34,761 nucleotides of DNA, taken from NCBI GenBank assembly GCA_028599035.1, contig JAQRMT010000004.1, positions 1-34,761 on the forward strand, in the 5' to 3' direction. Below, piece by piece: positions 8,739 to 17,774 of the stretch. The notes under the pieces were generated by a model, which searched no databases, was not told where the DNA came from, and saw only the letters and a list, made by a program, of their open reading frames with translations. Positions within the stretch are counted from its first letter, which is position 1. Each line of letters opens with the position of its first letter. This stretch comes from Gammaproteobacteria bacterium (GTDB lineage Bacteria > Pseudomonadota > Gammaproteobacteria > PS1 > Pseudothioglobaceae). A program made the translations under genes and the position numbers.

Positions 8739-9694
8739 GCCTCACACGACGCCAACAATGGCATATTGAAAAAATTCAAGCCGAGCGTATTGCTAGAGCT
8801 AATAAAGCCTCAAGCAATACCGAAAACCTGCCAGAGACAACTGAGGCACAAATAGGGCTGGTAATTACCCGCTACGGACAGCGGTTATTGATTGAAAATA
8901 GCTCGGGTAATTTAATCCAATGCACTGCTAGACGCAACATTGATCCTTGTGTGGCAGGCGATCAAGTTATCTTTCAGGCAGTTGATAATGACAGCGGCGT
9001 TGTTACCGCCCTGTTGAGGCGTGACAACGCACTGGAGCGCTCGCACAAACTGATTGCTGCCAATATTGATGAACTATGGCTAGTGGTGGCAATCGAGCCG
9101 CATTATCAATTTGATTTAATCGACCGCTATTTAATCGTGGCACAGAACGCCAACCTAGCGATCAACATTATCGTCAATAAAATTGAACTGAGCGATAATA
9201 TTAATCAAGTCAAAAAAGACTTTGCTATGTATGAAGATATTAGCTACCCAGTGCATTATCTGAGCGTTAAAACACAAATCGGCATTGACACGCTGAAAAC
9301 CCAACTTAACGACAAAGCGCACATATTCCTAGGACAATCAGGCGTGGGTAAATCGTCCTTAATCAATCAACTCATTCCTAAACTAAATTTGCGGGTGAAT
9401 GAAATTTCCAACAAAAGCAAGCTCGGCAAACACACTACCACTGCCACCACACTATATCATATCCCCACAGGTGGCGACCTAATTGACTCTCCCGGTGTTC
9501 GTGAATTTCAGTTAGACACGCTAAACGCCAAAGAAATCCTAGAGGGATTTAAAGAATTTAAACCGTTTATCAGTCAATGCAAATTTAGAAACTGCGCACA
9601 TATTAATGAGCCTAACTGCGCTGTCAAAAATGCACTAGAAACAGGTAATATCCACCCAAAGCGCTACGAAAGTTATCTTGCACTCATCGCTTAA
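8735..9694 (+). CDS. rsgA: Ribosome small subunit-dependent GTPase A
   Basis: OB fold plus circularly permuted GTPase: FLGQSGVGKSSLINQL, DSPGVREFQL, zinc-binding CKFRNCAHINEPNCAV; TTG start overlapping the preceding stop. Confidence 0.95.
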   Translation: MSLTRRQQWHIEKIQAERIARANKASSNTENLPETTEAQIGLVITRYGQRLLIENSSGNLIQCTARRNIDPCVAGDQVIFQAVDNDSGVVTALLRRDNALERSHKLIAANIDELWLVVAIEPHYQFDLIDRYLIVAQNANLAINIIVNKIELSDNINQVKKDFAMYEDISYPVHYLSVKTQIGIDTLKTQLNDKAHIFLGQSGVGKSSLINQLIPKLNLRVNEISNKSKLGKHTTTATTLYHIPTGGDLIDSPGVREFQLDTLNAKEILEGFKEFKPFISQCKFRNCAHINEPNCAVKNALETGNIHPKRYESYLALIA

Positions 9695-9715
9695 CTGAGA
9701 AGCCCGGTATCTCAA

Positions 9716-11074
9716 TTAATTAAATTCCATCTGCCTAAAGATACGCGCAGCATTTTGTCGATGCAATTCACGATAAGTGCCCCAATCCCTGTAAGCAGAC
9801 TGGTCAATATTGTAAGCATCTACTAGACTACCGTCATCCTCTAAGATTTTTGCAACCTCATCGTGCATATATGCCAAGTAGTTTTTGGTGAATTTAGTGA
9901 CTGTTGTCAAATCAGTTGGTGTGCCATGTCCAGGGATAACAACCTCAGGTGCTAATGCCTCAATTTTATCCCAAGTCTTAATCCACGCCGCAATGTCAGT
10001 ATGTGGGAATACTGGCAACATTCTCTCATTAAAGGCTGTATCACCACTAATCAGTAATTTCTCTTCAGCTAGCCATAATTGAATATCATCTGGCGAATGT
10101 GACGCGCCAATATGTATTAACTCAATCTTAGTATCACCCATTGTCAAATCAAACTTCTTATCAAACACCACATCTGGACGAATAACAACGGTGCCAATGA
10201 GTTTGTCTTTTTGTCGATTTAAAGCACGCAAGTAAATAGCTTCACCTTTTTCCACAATCTCTTTATCTGCTTCTTTATGTGCAATAATAGTAACGCCTTG
10301 CTGTTTCCAATAATTAGCACCCAAAATCGCATGACCCTGAGAATTTTCAAACACCACATACTTCACACGCTGTTTAGTGACTTTCTTAATCTCTTTGTGC
10401 ATTGCCTTAGCCACAAGATAACTACCACCCGCATTAAACACCAATACACCGTCAGTTGTTACAATAAATGATAAATTATTATTATGATTTGAATTCTCAT
10501 AAGTGCCTGGCTGTGTTGCACCAACTGCTGTATAAACATTCTCAATCACTTCAACGGGCTTTCTATATAAAATATTATTAGGTTCATAATCACTGACCTT
10601 TACTGGATTAAGTTCTTGTTTCCAAGCCAAAAAACCATCCTCATAATTCTTCACATTGGTATAACCCAACTCCATCAAGGTTCTAGCAGCCAATGGTGAA
10701 CGAATGTTACGACCGCAATACACGACAATAGGTGTATCTTTAGTCTTTACATAATCAGTAATCTGCGTTTCTATCCAGCCACGAATAATATTGACATTCT
10801 GACCACGCTTAATCGTACCCGTATGTTTAATCTCAAATGGTGCACGTACATCAATCAACAACACGCTTGGGTCGCTATCTAGAATTTTTATCAATTCTTC
10901 AGTATTGATATTGACCAATGACCGCTTAACAGGTTTAGATTTCTCAATAACTTTAACTATAGGTCTTTCAACAACAGGCGTAGACTTTTTACTAGAATCT
11001 GAAAACCAATCACTGAAAGAAGCATTAGCATTTGTAAAAATAAAAATTGTGGTAATTATTATAAAATAACGCAT
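9716..11074 (-). CDS. Exported rhodanese - metallo-beta-lactamase-fold fusion protein
   Basis: N-terminal signal peptide, rhodanese domain with active-site loop CGRNIRS, then an MBL-fold domain with GASHSPDD, SGDTAF, IPGHGTPTD. Confidence 0.88.
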   Translation of the reverse strand: MRYFIIITTIFIFTNANASFSDWFSDSSKKSTPVVERPIVKVIEKSKPVKRSLVNINTEELIKILDSDPSVLLIDVRAPFEIKHTGTIKRGQNVNIIRGWIETQITDYVKTKDTPIVVYCGRNIRSPLAARTLMELGYTNVKNYEDGFLAWKQELNPVKVSDYEPNNILYRKPVEVIENVYTAVGATQPGTYENSNHNNNLSFIVTTDGVLVFNAGGSYLVAKAMHKEIKKVTKQRVKYVVFENSQGHAILGANYWKQQGVTIIAHKEADKEIVEKGEAIYLRALNRQKDKLIGTVVIRPDVVFDKKFDLTMGDTKIELIHIGASHSPDDIQLWLAEEKLLISGDTAFNERMLPVFPHTDIAAWIKTWDKIEALAPEVVIPGHGTPTDLTTVTKFTKNYLAYMHDEVAKILEDDGSLVDAYNIDQSAYRDWGTYRELHRQNAARIFRQMEFN

Positions 11075-11104
11075 AAACCTTCCTATTAATAAGTTAATTT
11101 AAGA

Positions 11105-11740
11105 TTATGACACAAATAACACAACATTGTTAGCAAAAAACTTAACTTTTACACCCCACTGTTGCGCTAAATAACGCATCGTTTGCTTAGAGAAAAAACA
11201 AATATGTGTTGGGTCGTTTTTGTAATACCAAGTAGAAAAATCCACTTCTTTTGTTATCATTTGCGTCATTATTGCCAATACACCACCTTTCTTAAGCGTA
11301 GAAAATAAGCGATTTAACTCAAATTTTGGGTCACTCAGATGCTCAAACACCTCGGTAGCAGTAATAAAGTCATATTGATTACTAAAAATGGTTGGATTAT
11401 TGGCATAAAATTTATCAAATAAATCTACTTGATGCCCTTGTTTTTCAAACATCAACGACAAAGTCGGCCCAGGTCCAGAACCAAAATCCAAGCCATTGGC
11501 ACTTGCGCCAATATGCGCCATAACTGGGTCAAAAACCTGGGATAAAAATGCCTGATAACGCCTGTCATCAGGATTGTTATGATGCGCGTCATAACGCAGC
11601 TTTTCCTCGCTATCGCTGAGATGATAGGCTTTTGGTATAAACACCAAATCACACTGCCCGCAACTCAGATAACTAACGCCCTTGTTTTGATAATAAGGCT
11701 GAATTTTCTCAAAATGACATAATGGACAGTGTACATCCAT
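11105..11740 (-). CDS. Class I SAM-dependent methyltransferase with N-terminal zinc ribbon
   Basis: CPLC...CGQC ribbon; GLDFGSGPGPTLSLM motif I; ITATEVFEHL. Confidence 0.88.
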   Translation of the reverse strand: MDVHCPLCHFEKIQPYYQNKGVSYLSCGQCDLVFIPKAYHLSDSEEKLRYDAHHNNPDDRRYQAFLSQVFDPVMAHIGASANGLDFGSGPGPTLSLMFEKQGHQVDLFDKFYANNPTIFSNQYDFITATEVFEHLSDPKFELNRLFSTLKKGGVLAIMTQMITKEVDFSTWYYKNDPTHICFFSKQTMRYLAQQWGVKVKFFANNVVLFVS

Positions 11741-11746
11741 TGGCGT

Positions 11747-12235
11747 TTAATGCGAGCAGGAACTGCCGTGAGCATGGATATGTCCATGTTCTAATTCTTC
11801 TTTACTCGCCTCTCTAACGCTTTCAATACTGATATTAAAATGCAGCGTCTGCCCCGCTAAAGGATGATTGGCATCAACGATAACCGTGTCTTTGTTAATC
11901 TCTTTAACGCACACAATAAACGGATTTCCCTGCTCATCCTGAGACTGTAACTCCATACCTATCGTAAGATTATCAATACCTTGTAACGCCGCCATCGGGA
12001 TTTCCTGAATACCCTCAGAATGATGTTCACCATAAGCCTCTTTTGGCTCAACTTTAACCTCACAAGACTCGCCAACTTTCATCCCTTCTATCGCTTTTTC
12101 CAAGCCAGGTACAATATTACCATGCCCCTGCAAAAACGGCATAGGCTCTTGTTCTTTGGTCGAATCAATCACTCCACCCGCCTCGTTTTTTAAAGTGTAA
12201 TGCATCTCAACTACTTTGTCTTTTTTTACGGTCAT
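11747..12235 (-). CDS. slyD: FKBP-type peptidyl-prolyl cis-trans isomerase, SlyD family
   Basis: 162 aa: VVEMHYTLKNEAGGVIDST, GHGNIVPGLEKAIEGM, His-rich C-terminus HGHIHAHGSSCSH. Confidence 0.92.
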   Translation of the reverse strand: MTVKKDKVVEMHYTLKNEAGGVIDSTKEQEPMPFLQGHGNIVPGLEKAIEGMKVGESCEVKVEPKEAYGEHHSEGIQEIPMAALQGIDNLTIGMELQSQDEQGNPFIVCVKEINKDTVIVDANHPLAGQTLHFNISIESVREASKEELEHGHIHAHGSSCSH

Positions 12236-12287
12236 TCTTACTCCTTGTTTTTAATGAAAATAATGGTTTTTTTGTTAGTAGACAAGC

Positions 12288-12578
12288 TTACTTCTTGTCT
12301 TCTGCACTCTTTTCTTTTATAGAGCTAATAACTTTTTCTAAAATTCCATGCATTTCAACCAAACCAGTCACTGGTAAAACTAAACGATGGGAAGCTTTGC
12401 GCATCTCTCTCTGCTCCTCAACATCATCCTCATTCAAAATAGGCATTGCTTGATAAAAATCAATCTTTGCAACATTGTGGCGAACACCAATCGACAAAGT
12501 TCCATCGACATAAGTTTCATTAATTAAATCCATTTGCTCTGATGGATTAAACTCTTCTTGTTTGTTTTTAGTGGCCAT
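12288..12578 (-). CDS. Hypothetical protein, possibly DUF3467-like
   Basis: 96 aa ORF; YVDGTLSIGVRHNVAKIDFYQAMP ... RLVLPVTGLVEMHGILEKVI. Family suggestion is from pattern memory only. Confidence 0.6.
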   Translation of the reverse strand: MATKNKQEEFNPSEQMDLINETYVDGTLSIGVRHNVAKIDFYQAMPILNEDDVEEQREMRKASHRLVLPVTGLVEMHGILEKVISSIKEKSAEDKK

Positions 12579-12656
12579 TTTTTACCCCTATTTATTAAAA
12601 AGAGACAATTATATAGGAAAAATCCAAACACGATAAGCAGTTACTCTCTTACATAA

Positions 12657-12682
12657 AAAAAGCTTCCCAGGGGAAGCCTTTA
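12657..12682 (-). terminator. Rho-independent terminator downstream of tRNA-Lys
   Basis: Minus strand AAAGGCTTCCCCTGGGAAGCTTTTTTT: GCTTCCC/GGGAAGC stem followed by a T run. Confidence 0.8.
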
Positions 12683-12688
12683 AAAATA

Positions 12689-12764
12689 TGGTGGGGCGTG
12701 AGCGATTTGAACGCTCGACCAGCGGATTAAAAGTCCGATGCTCTACCAACTGAGCTAACGCCCC
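12689..12764 (-). tRNA. tRNA-Lys (anticodon UUU), 3' CCA encoded
   Basis: Minus strand GGGGCGTTAGCTCAGTTGGTAGAGCATCGGACTTTTAATCCGCTGGTCGAGCGTTCAAATCGCTCACGCCCCACCA; GGGGCGT/ACGCCCC acceptor, CTTTTAA anticodon loop, GTTCAAATC T-loop. Confidence 0.96.
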
Positions 12765-12801
12765 ATAAAAAGATGAAATTATACAGTAATGTAAATTTCA
12801 A

Positions 12802-13080
12802 TTATTTTTTATTTACAACTTCTCTAAGTGATTTACCTGGCTTAAAAAATGGCGTAAATTTTTCACCAACCTGTGTTCTTTCTTTGGATCTTGGGTTGAT
12901 GCCTAAACGCGCTTTTTTATGCCTTCTATGAAAACTACCAAAGCCTCTAATTTCAACACCTTCACCAGTAGTAATACTCTCTGTAAGTGTTGTAAGGATA
13001 ACATCCACACACGCCTTTATCTCTGATTTTGGCAGGGTAGAGTTTTCAAATAAATTAAGAATTAGGTCTGTTTTCTTCAA
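12802..13080 (-). CDS. ihfB: Integration host factor subunit beta
   Basis: 92 aa HU/IHF family: GEGVEIRGFGSFHRRHKKARLGINPRS; directly downstream of rpsA as in other Gammaproteobacteria. Confidence 0.93.
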   Translation of the reverse strand: MKKTDLILNLFENSTLPKSEIKACVDVILTTLTESITTGEGVEIRGFGSFHRRHKKARLGINPRSKERTQVGEKFTPFFKPGKSLREVVNKK

Positions 13081-13084
13081 CGAC

Positions 13085-14758
13085 TTAGTCTTTGGCTTTC
13101 TTCAATAAATCGCCTAGTGTAGCGCCTTCTACAGACTCAGCAGATTGTTTGTTATAGTCTGCCATCGCTGCCTTTTCTTCAGCCGAATCTTTTGCTTTGA
13201 TGCTAACGGCAATATTGCGCGTTTTTCTGTCGATATTGACAATAGCCACTTCGATCTTGTCACCTACTTTTAACACAGTAGAAACATCATCAACACGCTC
13301 TTCTGAGATTTCACCCGCTTTTAAGTAGCCTGTAACTTCGTCCGCTAATGTGATAACTGCACCCCTTGCCGTTACTTCAGCAACCATGCCTTTCACCACA
13401 GAGCCTTTCTTGTTTAGAGAGGCAAAAGACATAAAGTCATCTTCTTCCAACTGTTTAATGCCTAAAGAAATTCGCTCTTTCTCAGCGTCAATATTCAAAA
13501 TCACAACTTCAAGTTCTTGACCTTTAGAATAATTAGAAACTAACTCATCTGCAGGTTGTTTTTCCCAAGAAAGATCTGCCAAGTGAATCAAGCCATCAAT
13601 ACCGCCCGGAAGACCGACAAATAAACCAAAATCTGTAATTGACTTAACACTAACACCAATCTTATCGCCTTTATTATGTGAGGCTTCAAATGCCTCCCAA
13701 GGATTTTCCTGCGCTTGTTTCATTGATAAGGAAATACGATGTTTAGATTCTTGTACATCTAACACAACCACATCAACCTCTTGACCTAGCTTGACAAACT
13801 TAGAAGGACGAGCGTTGGCATTTGTCCAATCCATTTCTGATACATGAACTAGACCTTCAACACCCTCTTCAATGCGCACAAACGCACCATAATCTGTCAA
13901 ATTAGAAACTGTGCCTGAAACTTTTTTACCCAGTGGCAAACGATCAGAGATATTATCCCAAGGACTCGCTGTTAATTGCTTCAGACCTAAAGACACGCGC
14001 ATTTTTTCTTTGTCATAATTAAGCACTTTAACGGTAATTTTGTCACCAATAGTCAGCTTCTCAGAGGGGTGATTAACTCGTTGCCACGAAATATCAGTAA
14101 TATGCAACAAACCATCAACACCGCCAAGATCAACAAATGCACCATAATCGGCTAAGTTTTTAACCACACCTTCGATTTCTTTGCCCTCTTCAAGTGATTC
14201 AAGCAACGCCTCTCTGTCTGCAGAGTTAGCCTCTTGCATGACTGCTTTTCTAGAAATAACAATGTTGTTTCTAACTTCGTCCATCTTAATAACAATTGCC
14301 TCAATCTCTTGACCTGTTAAGTATGAAAAATCTTTAACTGGATGTGTATCGACCAATGAACCCGGTAAGAATGCTTTAACCACACCAATATCAACAGTCA
14401 AACCACCTTTCACAGCGCCAGTAACAATACCAGTAACCACTTCTTTGGCGTTCATTGCAGCCTCAAGTGTTTGCCATAGTTTAATGCGTTTGGCTTTTTC
14501 CCTAGATAATAAAGTATGCCCCAATCCATCATCGATAGACTCTAAAGCGACTTCTACCACATCCCCTTCTTGGATTTCTAGCTCGCCTTGTGGGTCTTTA
14601 AATTGATCTAAAGAGATAAAAGCTTCTGATTTTAACCCAACATTGATAACCGCTTTTTCACGATTGATGCTGACTACAGTACCCATTAATAAGGCACCTA
14701 CTTTGACATTTTGTTGTTCTTCGCTGTTCTCAAACAGCTCTGCGAATGATTCTGACAT
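13085..14758 (-). CDS. rpsA: 30S ribosomal protein S1
   Basis: 557 aa with repeated S1 domains (GVVKNLADYGAFVDLGGVDGLLHITDISW etc.). Confidence 0.97.
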   Translation of the reverse strand: MSESFAELFENSEEQQNVKVGALLMGTVVSINREKAVINVGLKSEAFISLDQFKDPQGELEIQEGDVVEVALESIDDGLGHTLLSREKAKRIKLWQTLEAAMNAKEVVTGIVTGAVKGGLTVDIGVVKAFLPGSLVDTHPVKDFSYLTGQEIEAIVIKMDEVRNNIVISRKAVMQEANSADREALLESLEEGKEIEGVVKNLADYGAFVDLGGVDGLLHITDISWQRVNHPSEKLTIGDKITVKVLNYDKEKMRVSLGLKQLTASPWDNISDRLPLGKKVSGTVSNLTDYGAFVRIEEGVEGLVHVSEMDWTNANARPSKFVKLGQEVDVVVLDVQESKHRISLSMKQAQENPWEAFEASHNKGDKIGVSVKSITDFGLFVGLPGGIDGLIHLADLSWEKQPADELVSNYSKGQELEVVILNIDAEKERISLGIKQLEEDDFMSFASLNKKGSVVKGMVAEVTARGAVITLADEVTGYLKAGEISEERVDDVSTVLKVGDKIEVAIVNIDRKTRNIAVSIKAKDSAEEKAAMADYNKQSAESVEGATLGDLLKKAKD

Positions 14759-14786
14759 ATTGTTTTCTTTGATGTTGACCGGTAAA

Positions 14787-14817
14787 AAAAATCCAACAAC
14801 GGTATAAGTTGGGTTTT
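14787..14817 (-). terminator. Possible weak terminator/attenuator between cmk and rpsA
   Basis: Minus strand AAACCCAACTTATACCGTTGTTGGATTTTTTTT: CCAAC/GTTGG stem with one mismatch above the T tract. Confidence 0.35.
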
Positions 14818-14849
14818 ATCGGGTTAGTTTATTTAAAAGACTTAACCGC

Positions 14850-15527
14850 TTAAGCCTTAATTAATTCGCTCACTTGAGCGATCACCTTATCAATTGACAA
14901 CTCTGTGGTATCAATAATAAGCGCATCATCTGCTGGCTTAAGGGGTGAGTTTTTGCGAGAACAATCTCGCTCATCTCTTGCCACCACCTCTGCCAAGATT
15001 TGCGACATTATACCCATAGTGCCTTGCGCTTGCAATTGTTTTAAGCGTCTTTTAGCTCGCTCTTGTGCACTGGCAGTTAAAAACACCTTAAATGGTGCGT
15101 CTGCAAAAACCACCGTGCCCATATCTCGCCCATCTGCCACTAGTCCTGGCGCTTGTGCAAAATCTTGCTGACGCTTTAAAAGCGCAGTGCGTACCACGCC
15201 AACAGATGCAACTTTAGAGGCCATTTCACCTGTTTGCTCGGTACGCAGTATTTTGGACACATCTCCACCCTCTAAAAACACACTAACCAATTCGCTGCCT
15301 TGTTCGGTTTTAAATTCTAAATCAAGGGTTTGTGCAATTTTCTGTAAAGCACTTTTATCAGCAATATCCACACCTCTAGCCTCAACCGCCAAAGCAAAAG
15401 CACGATAAATTGCCCCAGAATCCAACAAATGCCAGCCCAATTTTTGTGCCATAACTCGTGCAACCGTGCCCTTGCCTACACCGCTTGGCCCATCAATCGC
15501 TAAAATCGAAATAGTGTTTTGATTCAT
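14850..15527 (-). CDS. cmk: Cytidylate kinase
   Basis: AIDGPSGVGKGTVARVMAQKLGWHLLDSGAIYRA; VADGRDMGTVVFADAPFKVFLTAS. Confidence 0.96.
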   Translation of the reverse strand: MNQNTISILAIDGPSGVGKGTVARVMAQKLGWHLLDSGAIYRAFALAVEARGVDIADKSALQKIAQTLDLEFKTEQGSELVSVFLEGGDVSKILRTEQTGEMASKVASVGVVRTALLKRQQDFAQAPGLVADGRDMGTVVFADAPFKVFLTASAQERAKRRLKQLQAQGTMGIMSQILAEVVARDERDCSRKNSPLKPADDALIIDTTELSIDKVIAQVSELIKA

Positions 15528-15862
15528 TTATCCACACCCTTAAACTCGGATACTCGAATTTTGCCATTAATTATTTTTGATTTGCGTTGATTAATTTTTT
15601 CCATCTTTTGCCAAAATGCTTCATTCAAGTCAAAATCAGCGCTAATTGCCGTGCCTAACAATAAAATCAAAAGGTCTGCCGATTCTTCCGCCAAGTATGT
15701 TTTGGATTTGCCTTTGGTAACACAGGCAGAAATCTCGCCTAATTCTTCTACCATCAATGCCACACGATACGCCAAATCCTCGCCACCATTATTTTTAAAA
15801 TCATGTTTGTTATGAAATTCTTGAATGGTTTCTAGCATGTTTTTGTATGAATTCTTATCCAT
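15524..15862 (-). CDS. MazG-like nucleotide pyrophosphohydrolase
   Basis: 112 aa with VEELGEISACV ... ESADLLILLLGTAI (EExxE / ExxD metal motifs). Confidence 0.8.
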   Translation of the reverse strand: MDKNSYKNMLETIQEFHNKHDFKNNGGEDLAYRVALMVEELGEISACVTKGKSKTYLAEESADLLILLLGTAISADFDLNEAFWQKMEKINQRKSKIINGKIRVSEFKGVDK

Positions 15863-16049
15863 TTTTTTATCCTTATAAATCTAATATTCCAACTACTTGC
15901 CCCAATACATATGTTTTCGTTTTGCCTGATTGAATATCATCTGATGACTTTGTTAGAAATTTTTTCATTCAATGCATTAAGGCTATGGGCAATGATTTTC
16001 AAACATAATGCCATAAATTCTTGCAAAGATTAAATCATTTTTTGCATCA

Positions 16050-16259
16050 TTATTTCTCCACGAGCATAAAAAAGAGTGAATGATATCTATAGTGTCTTGC
16101 TCTTTTTATGGGTAAAAGTCGTGCTTGAAGCTTGAATGAGTGCTCTAAATATTTTAAAAACAATATCCATGAAGTTTGCTCTACATAATCCAGTTCGCTG
16201 CCACAGCCTGCATCTTTATGAAGTATGTTGTCTATATTTTCGAAAGTTTGTTCAAACAT
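16050..16259 (-). pseudogene. Truncated N-terminal relic of a type I restriction-modification methyltransferase (HsdM)
   Basis: MFEQTFENIDNILHKDAGCGSELDYVEQTSWILFLKYLEH is the typical HsdM N-terminus; then an unrelated tail KLQARLLPIKRARHYRYHSLFFMLVEK* and no downstream catalytic motifs. Confidence 0.82.
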
Positions 16260-16326
16260 GGTTTGTCATGGTATTTTTATGTAAATCAATAGACATTATA
16301 ACCTATTGATTAAATTTAACGACGCA

Positions 16327-16357
16327 CAGACAATAAATCAGAAAAACAGTGTATAAT
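16327..16357 (+). promoter_or_regulatory. Candidate sigma70 promoter for rpsF-rpsR-rplI
   Basis: TATAAT at 16352-16357; weak -35-like CAGACA at 16327-16332 with long spacing. Confidence 0.4.
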
Positions 16358-16429
16358 GTGCGTTCCCTTGCTTGACTGAGTGCTTACTTGGCAGGCTTTT
16401 TTTATAATAACCATAAGGAGAAAACACTC

Positions 16430-16777
16430 ATGAGACACTATGAGATTACACTAATTGTGCATCCTGACCAATCGGCACAGGTTGAGACAATGACAGGCAA
16501 ATACAAAGAAATGATTACCGCTGATGGTGGTAATATTCACCGTGAAGAAGACTGGGGTCGTAAGCACCTCGCTTATCCAATCAACAAAATTTACAAGGCG
16601 CATTACTTGATGTTAAACATTGAGTGCGACCAAGAGACACTGGATAAGTTGAATTATAATTTCCGTTTTAACGACGCTATTTTAAGAAATTTAATTATTT
16701 CCAAAAAAGCAGCGATTACTGAGCCTTCCATTATGATGAGCGCTAAAAACGAAGACAAAAAACAGGGCAGAAAATAG
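16430..16777 (+). CDS. rpsF: 30S ribosomal protein S6 (start revised from the ORF track to the ATG after AAGGAG)
   Basis: [27 protein letters not shown] at 16415-16420 upstream of the 16430 ATG. Confidence 0.95.
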   Translation: MRHYEITLIVHPDQSAQVETMTGKYKEMITADGGNIHREEDWGRKHLAYPINKIYKAHYLMLNIECDQETLDKLNYNFRFNDAILRNLIISKKAAITEPSIMMSAKNEDKKQGRK

Positions 16778-16786
16778 GAGATTATT

Positions 16787-17041
16787 ATGGCTAAGCAACA
16801 AAAAAGAAAACGCAGACCACAGGTTAAAATCAACAGTTTTTGTCGTTTCACGGCAGCAGGTGTTAAAGAAATTGATTATAAAGATGTAGAAACTTTATTA
16901 AAAAATATTGACGAAAGTGGCAAAATCACGCCATCAAGAATGACTGGCACAAATGCTAGATTTCAGCGTCAATTAACTACTGCAATCAAACGCGCTAGAT
17001 TTCTAGCGTTGATTCCTTACACTGATAAACATAAAAAATAG
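16787..17041 (+). CDS. rpsR: 30S ribosomal protein S18
   Basis: 84 aa; [24 protein letters not shown] ... [37 protein letters not shown]. Confidence 0.97.
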   Translation: MAKQQKRKRRPQVKINSFCRFTAAGVKEIDYKDVETLLKNIDESGKITPSRMTGTNARFQRQLTTAIKRARFLALIPYTDKHKK

Positions 17042-17050
17042 GAGTTAATT

Positions 17051-17506
17051 ATGCAAGTAATTTTATTAGAAACAATTGGTAAATTAGGCGGTTTAGGCGA
17101 TATAGCGAATGTTAAATCTGGCTATGCACGGAATTTTTTAATCCCACAAGGTAAAGTAAAGCCAGCAACTGAGACTAATATGGCCGAATTTGAGGCGATT
17201 AAAGCAGACTTAGAAGCAAAAGAAGTGGCAGCAATTAAGGTGGCACAAACTAAGGCAGATGCAATGACAGGCGTGGTTTGTTCACTTAAAGCAAATGCAA
17301 GCGAAGAAGGTAAGTTATTCGGCTCTATAACCACAGCAGATATTGTTTCAAGTTTAGCAACAGCAGGCCATGAAGTTGAAAAACGCAATATTAACTTATC
17401 TGAGGCCATTCATCATGTTGGCGAATACGATATTAGTGTCACGCTACACACCAATCTTAGTGTTGACATTAAAATTGTGGTTGAAGCTGCAGAAGAGGGG
17501 CAATAA
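17051..17506 (+). CDS. rplI: 50S ribosomal protein L9
   Basis: MQVILLETIGKLGGLGDIANVKSGYARNFLIPQGKVKPAT. Confidence 0.97.
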   Translation: MQVILLETIGKLGGLGDIANVKSGYARNFLIPQGKVKPATETNMAEFEAIKADLEAKEVAAIKVAQTKADAMTGVVCSLKANASEEGKLFGSITTADIVSSLATAGHEVEKRNINLSEAIHHVGEYDISVTLHTNLSVDIKIVVEAAEEGQ

Positions 17507-17513
17507 CTTACTA

Positions 17514-17706
17514 GAGACCTTTGCATAAATATAAATAATCATCAAAAATCCACTTTTCACCCGCTTGGAAATTTTTTTTAAACCCAGCCTTAGCCCTCCT
17601 AGAGGATTGCTGAGTGTCGCTAACCCTGCTAGGACAAGGTTTAAGAAAATCACCAATCTGGCAAAAATTGAATTTTGCTAATCATCCCTATTTATGCAAA
17701 GGTCTC
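17514..17706. mobile_element. MITE-like element with 18-bp perfect terminal inverted repeats, same family as 7024-7149
   Basis: GAGACCTTTGCATAAATA at both ends in inverted orientation; flanked by TACTA at 17509-17513 and 17707-17711. Confidence 0.85.
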
Positions 17707-17728
17707 TACTAAAAAATAAGTTAAAATC

Positions 17729-17754
17729 AAAACCCTCCTTGTGAGGGTTTTTTA
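17729..17754 (+). terminator. Rho-independent terminator upstream of dnaB
   Basis: AAAACCCTCCTTGTGAGGGTTTTTTATT: AACCCTC/GAGGGTT stem plus T run. Confidence 0.85.
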
Positions 17755-17774
17755 TTACTTTTTTATACCAATCT

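Noticed and set aside
9695-9715. Terminator between convergent rsgA and the rhodanese-MBL gene (TGAGAAGCCCGGTATCTCA)
   Set aside because: Only a 5-bp stem and no T tract; too weak to call.
16358-16429. S6:S18-binding autoregulatory leader upstream of rpsF
   Set aside because: Such leaders exist in bacteria, but I could not identify a convincing conserved stem with the expected bulge by eye.
17444-17656. Minus-strand 70 aa ORF within the MITE
   Set aside because: Spans the rplI 3' end and the non-coding repeat with no recognisable domain; better explained by the mobile element.
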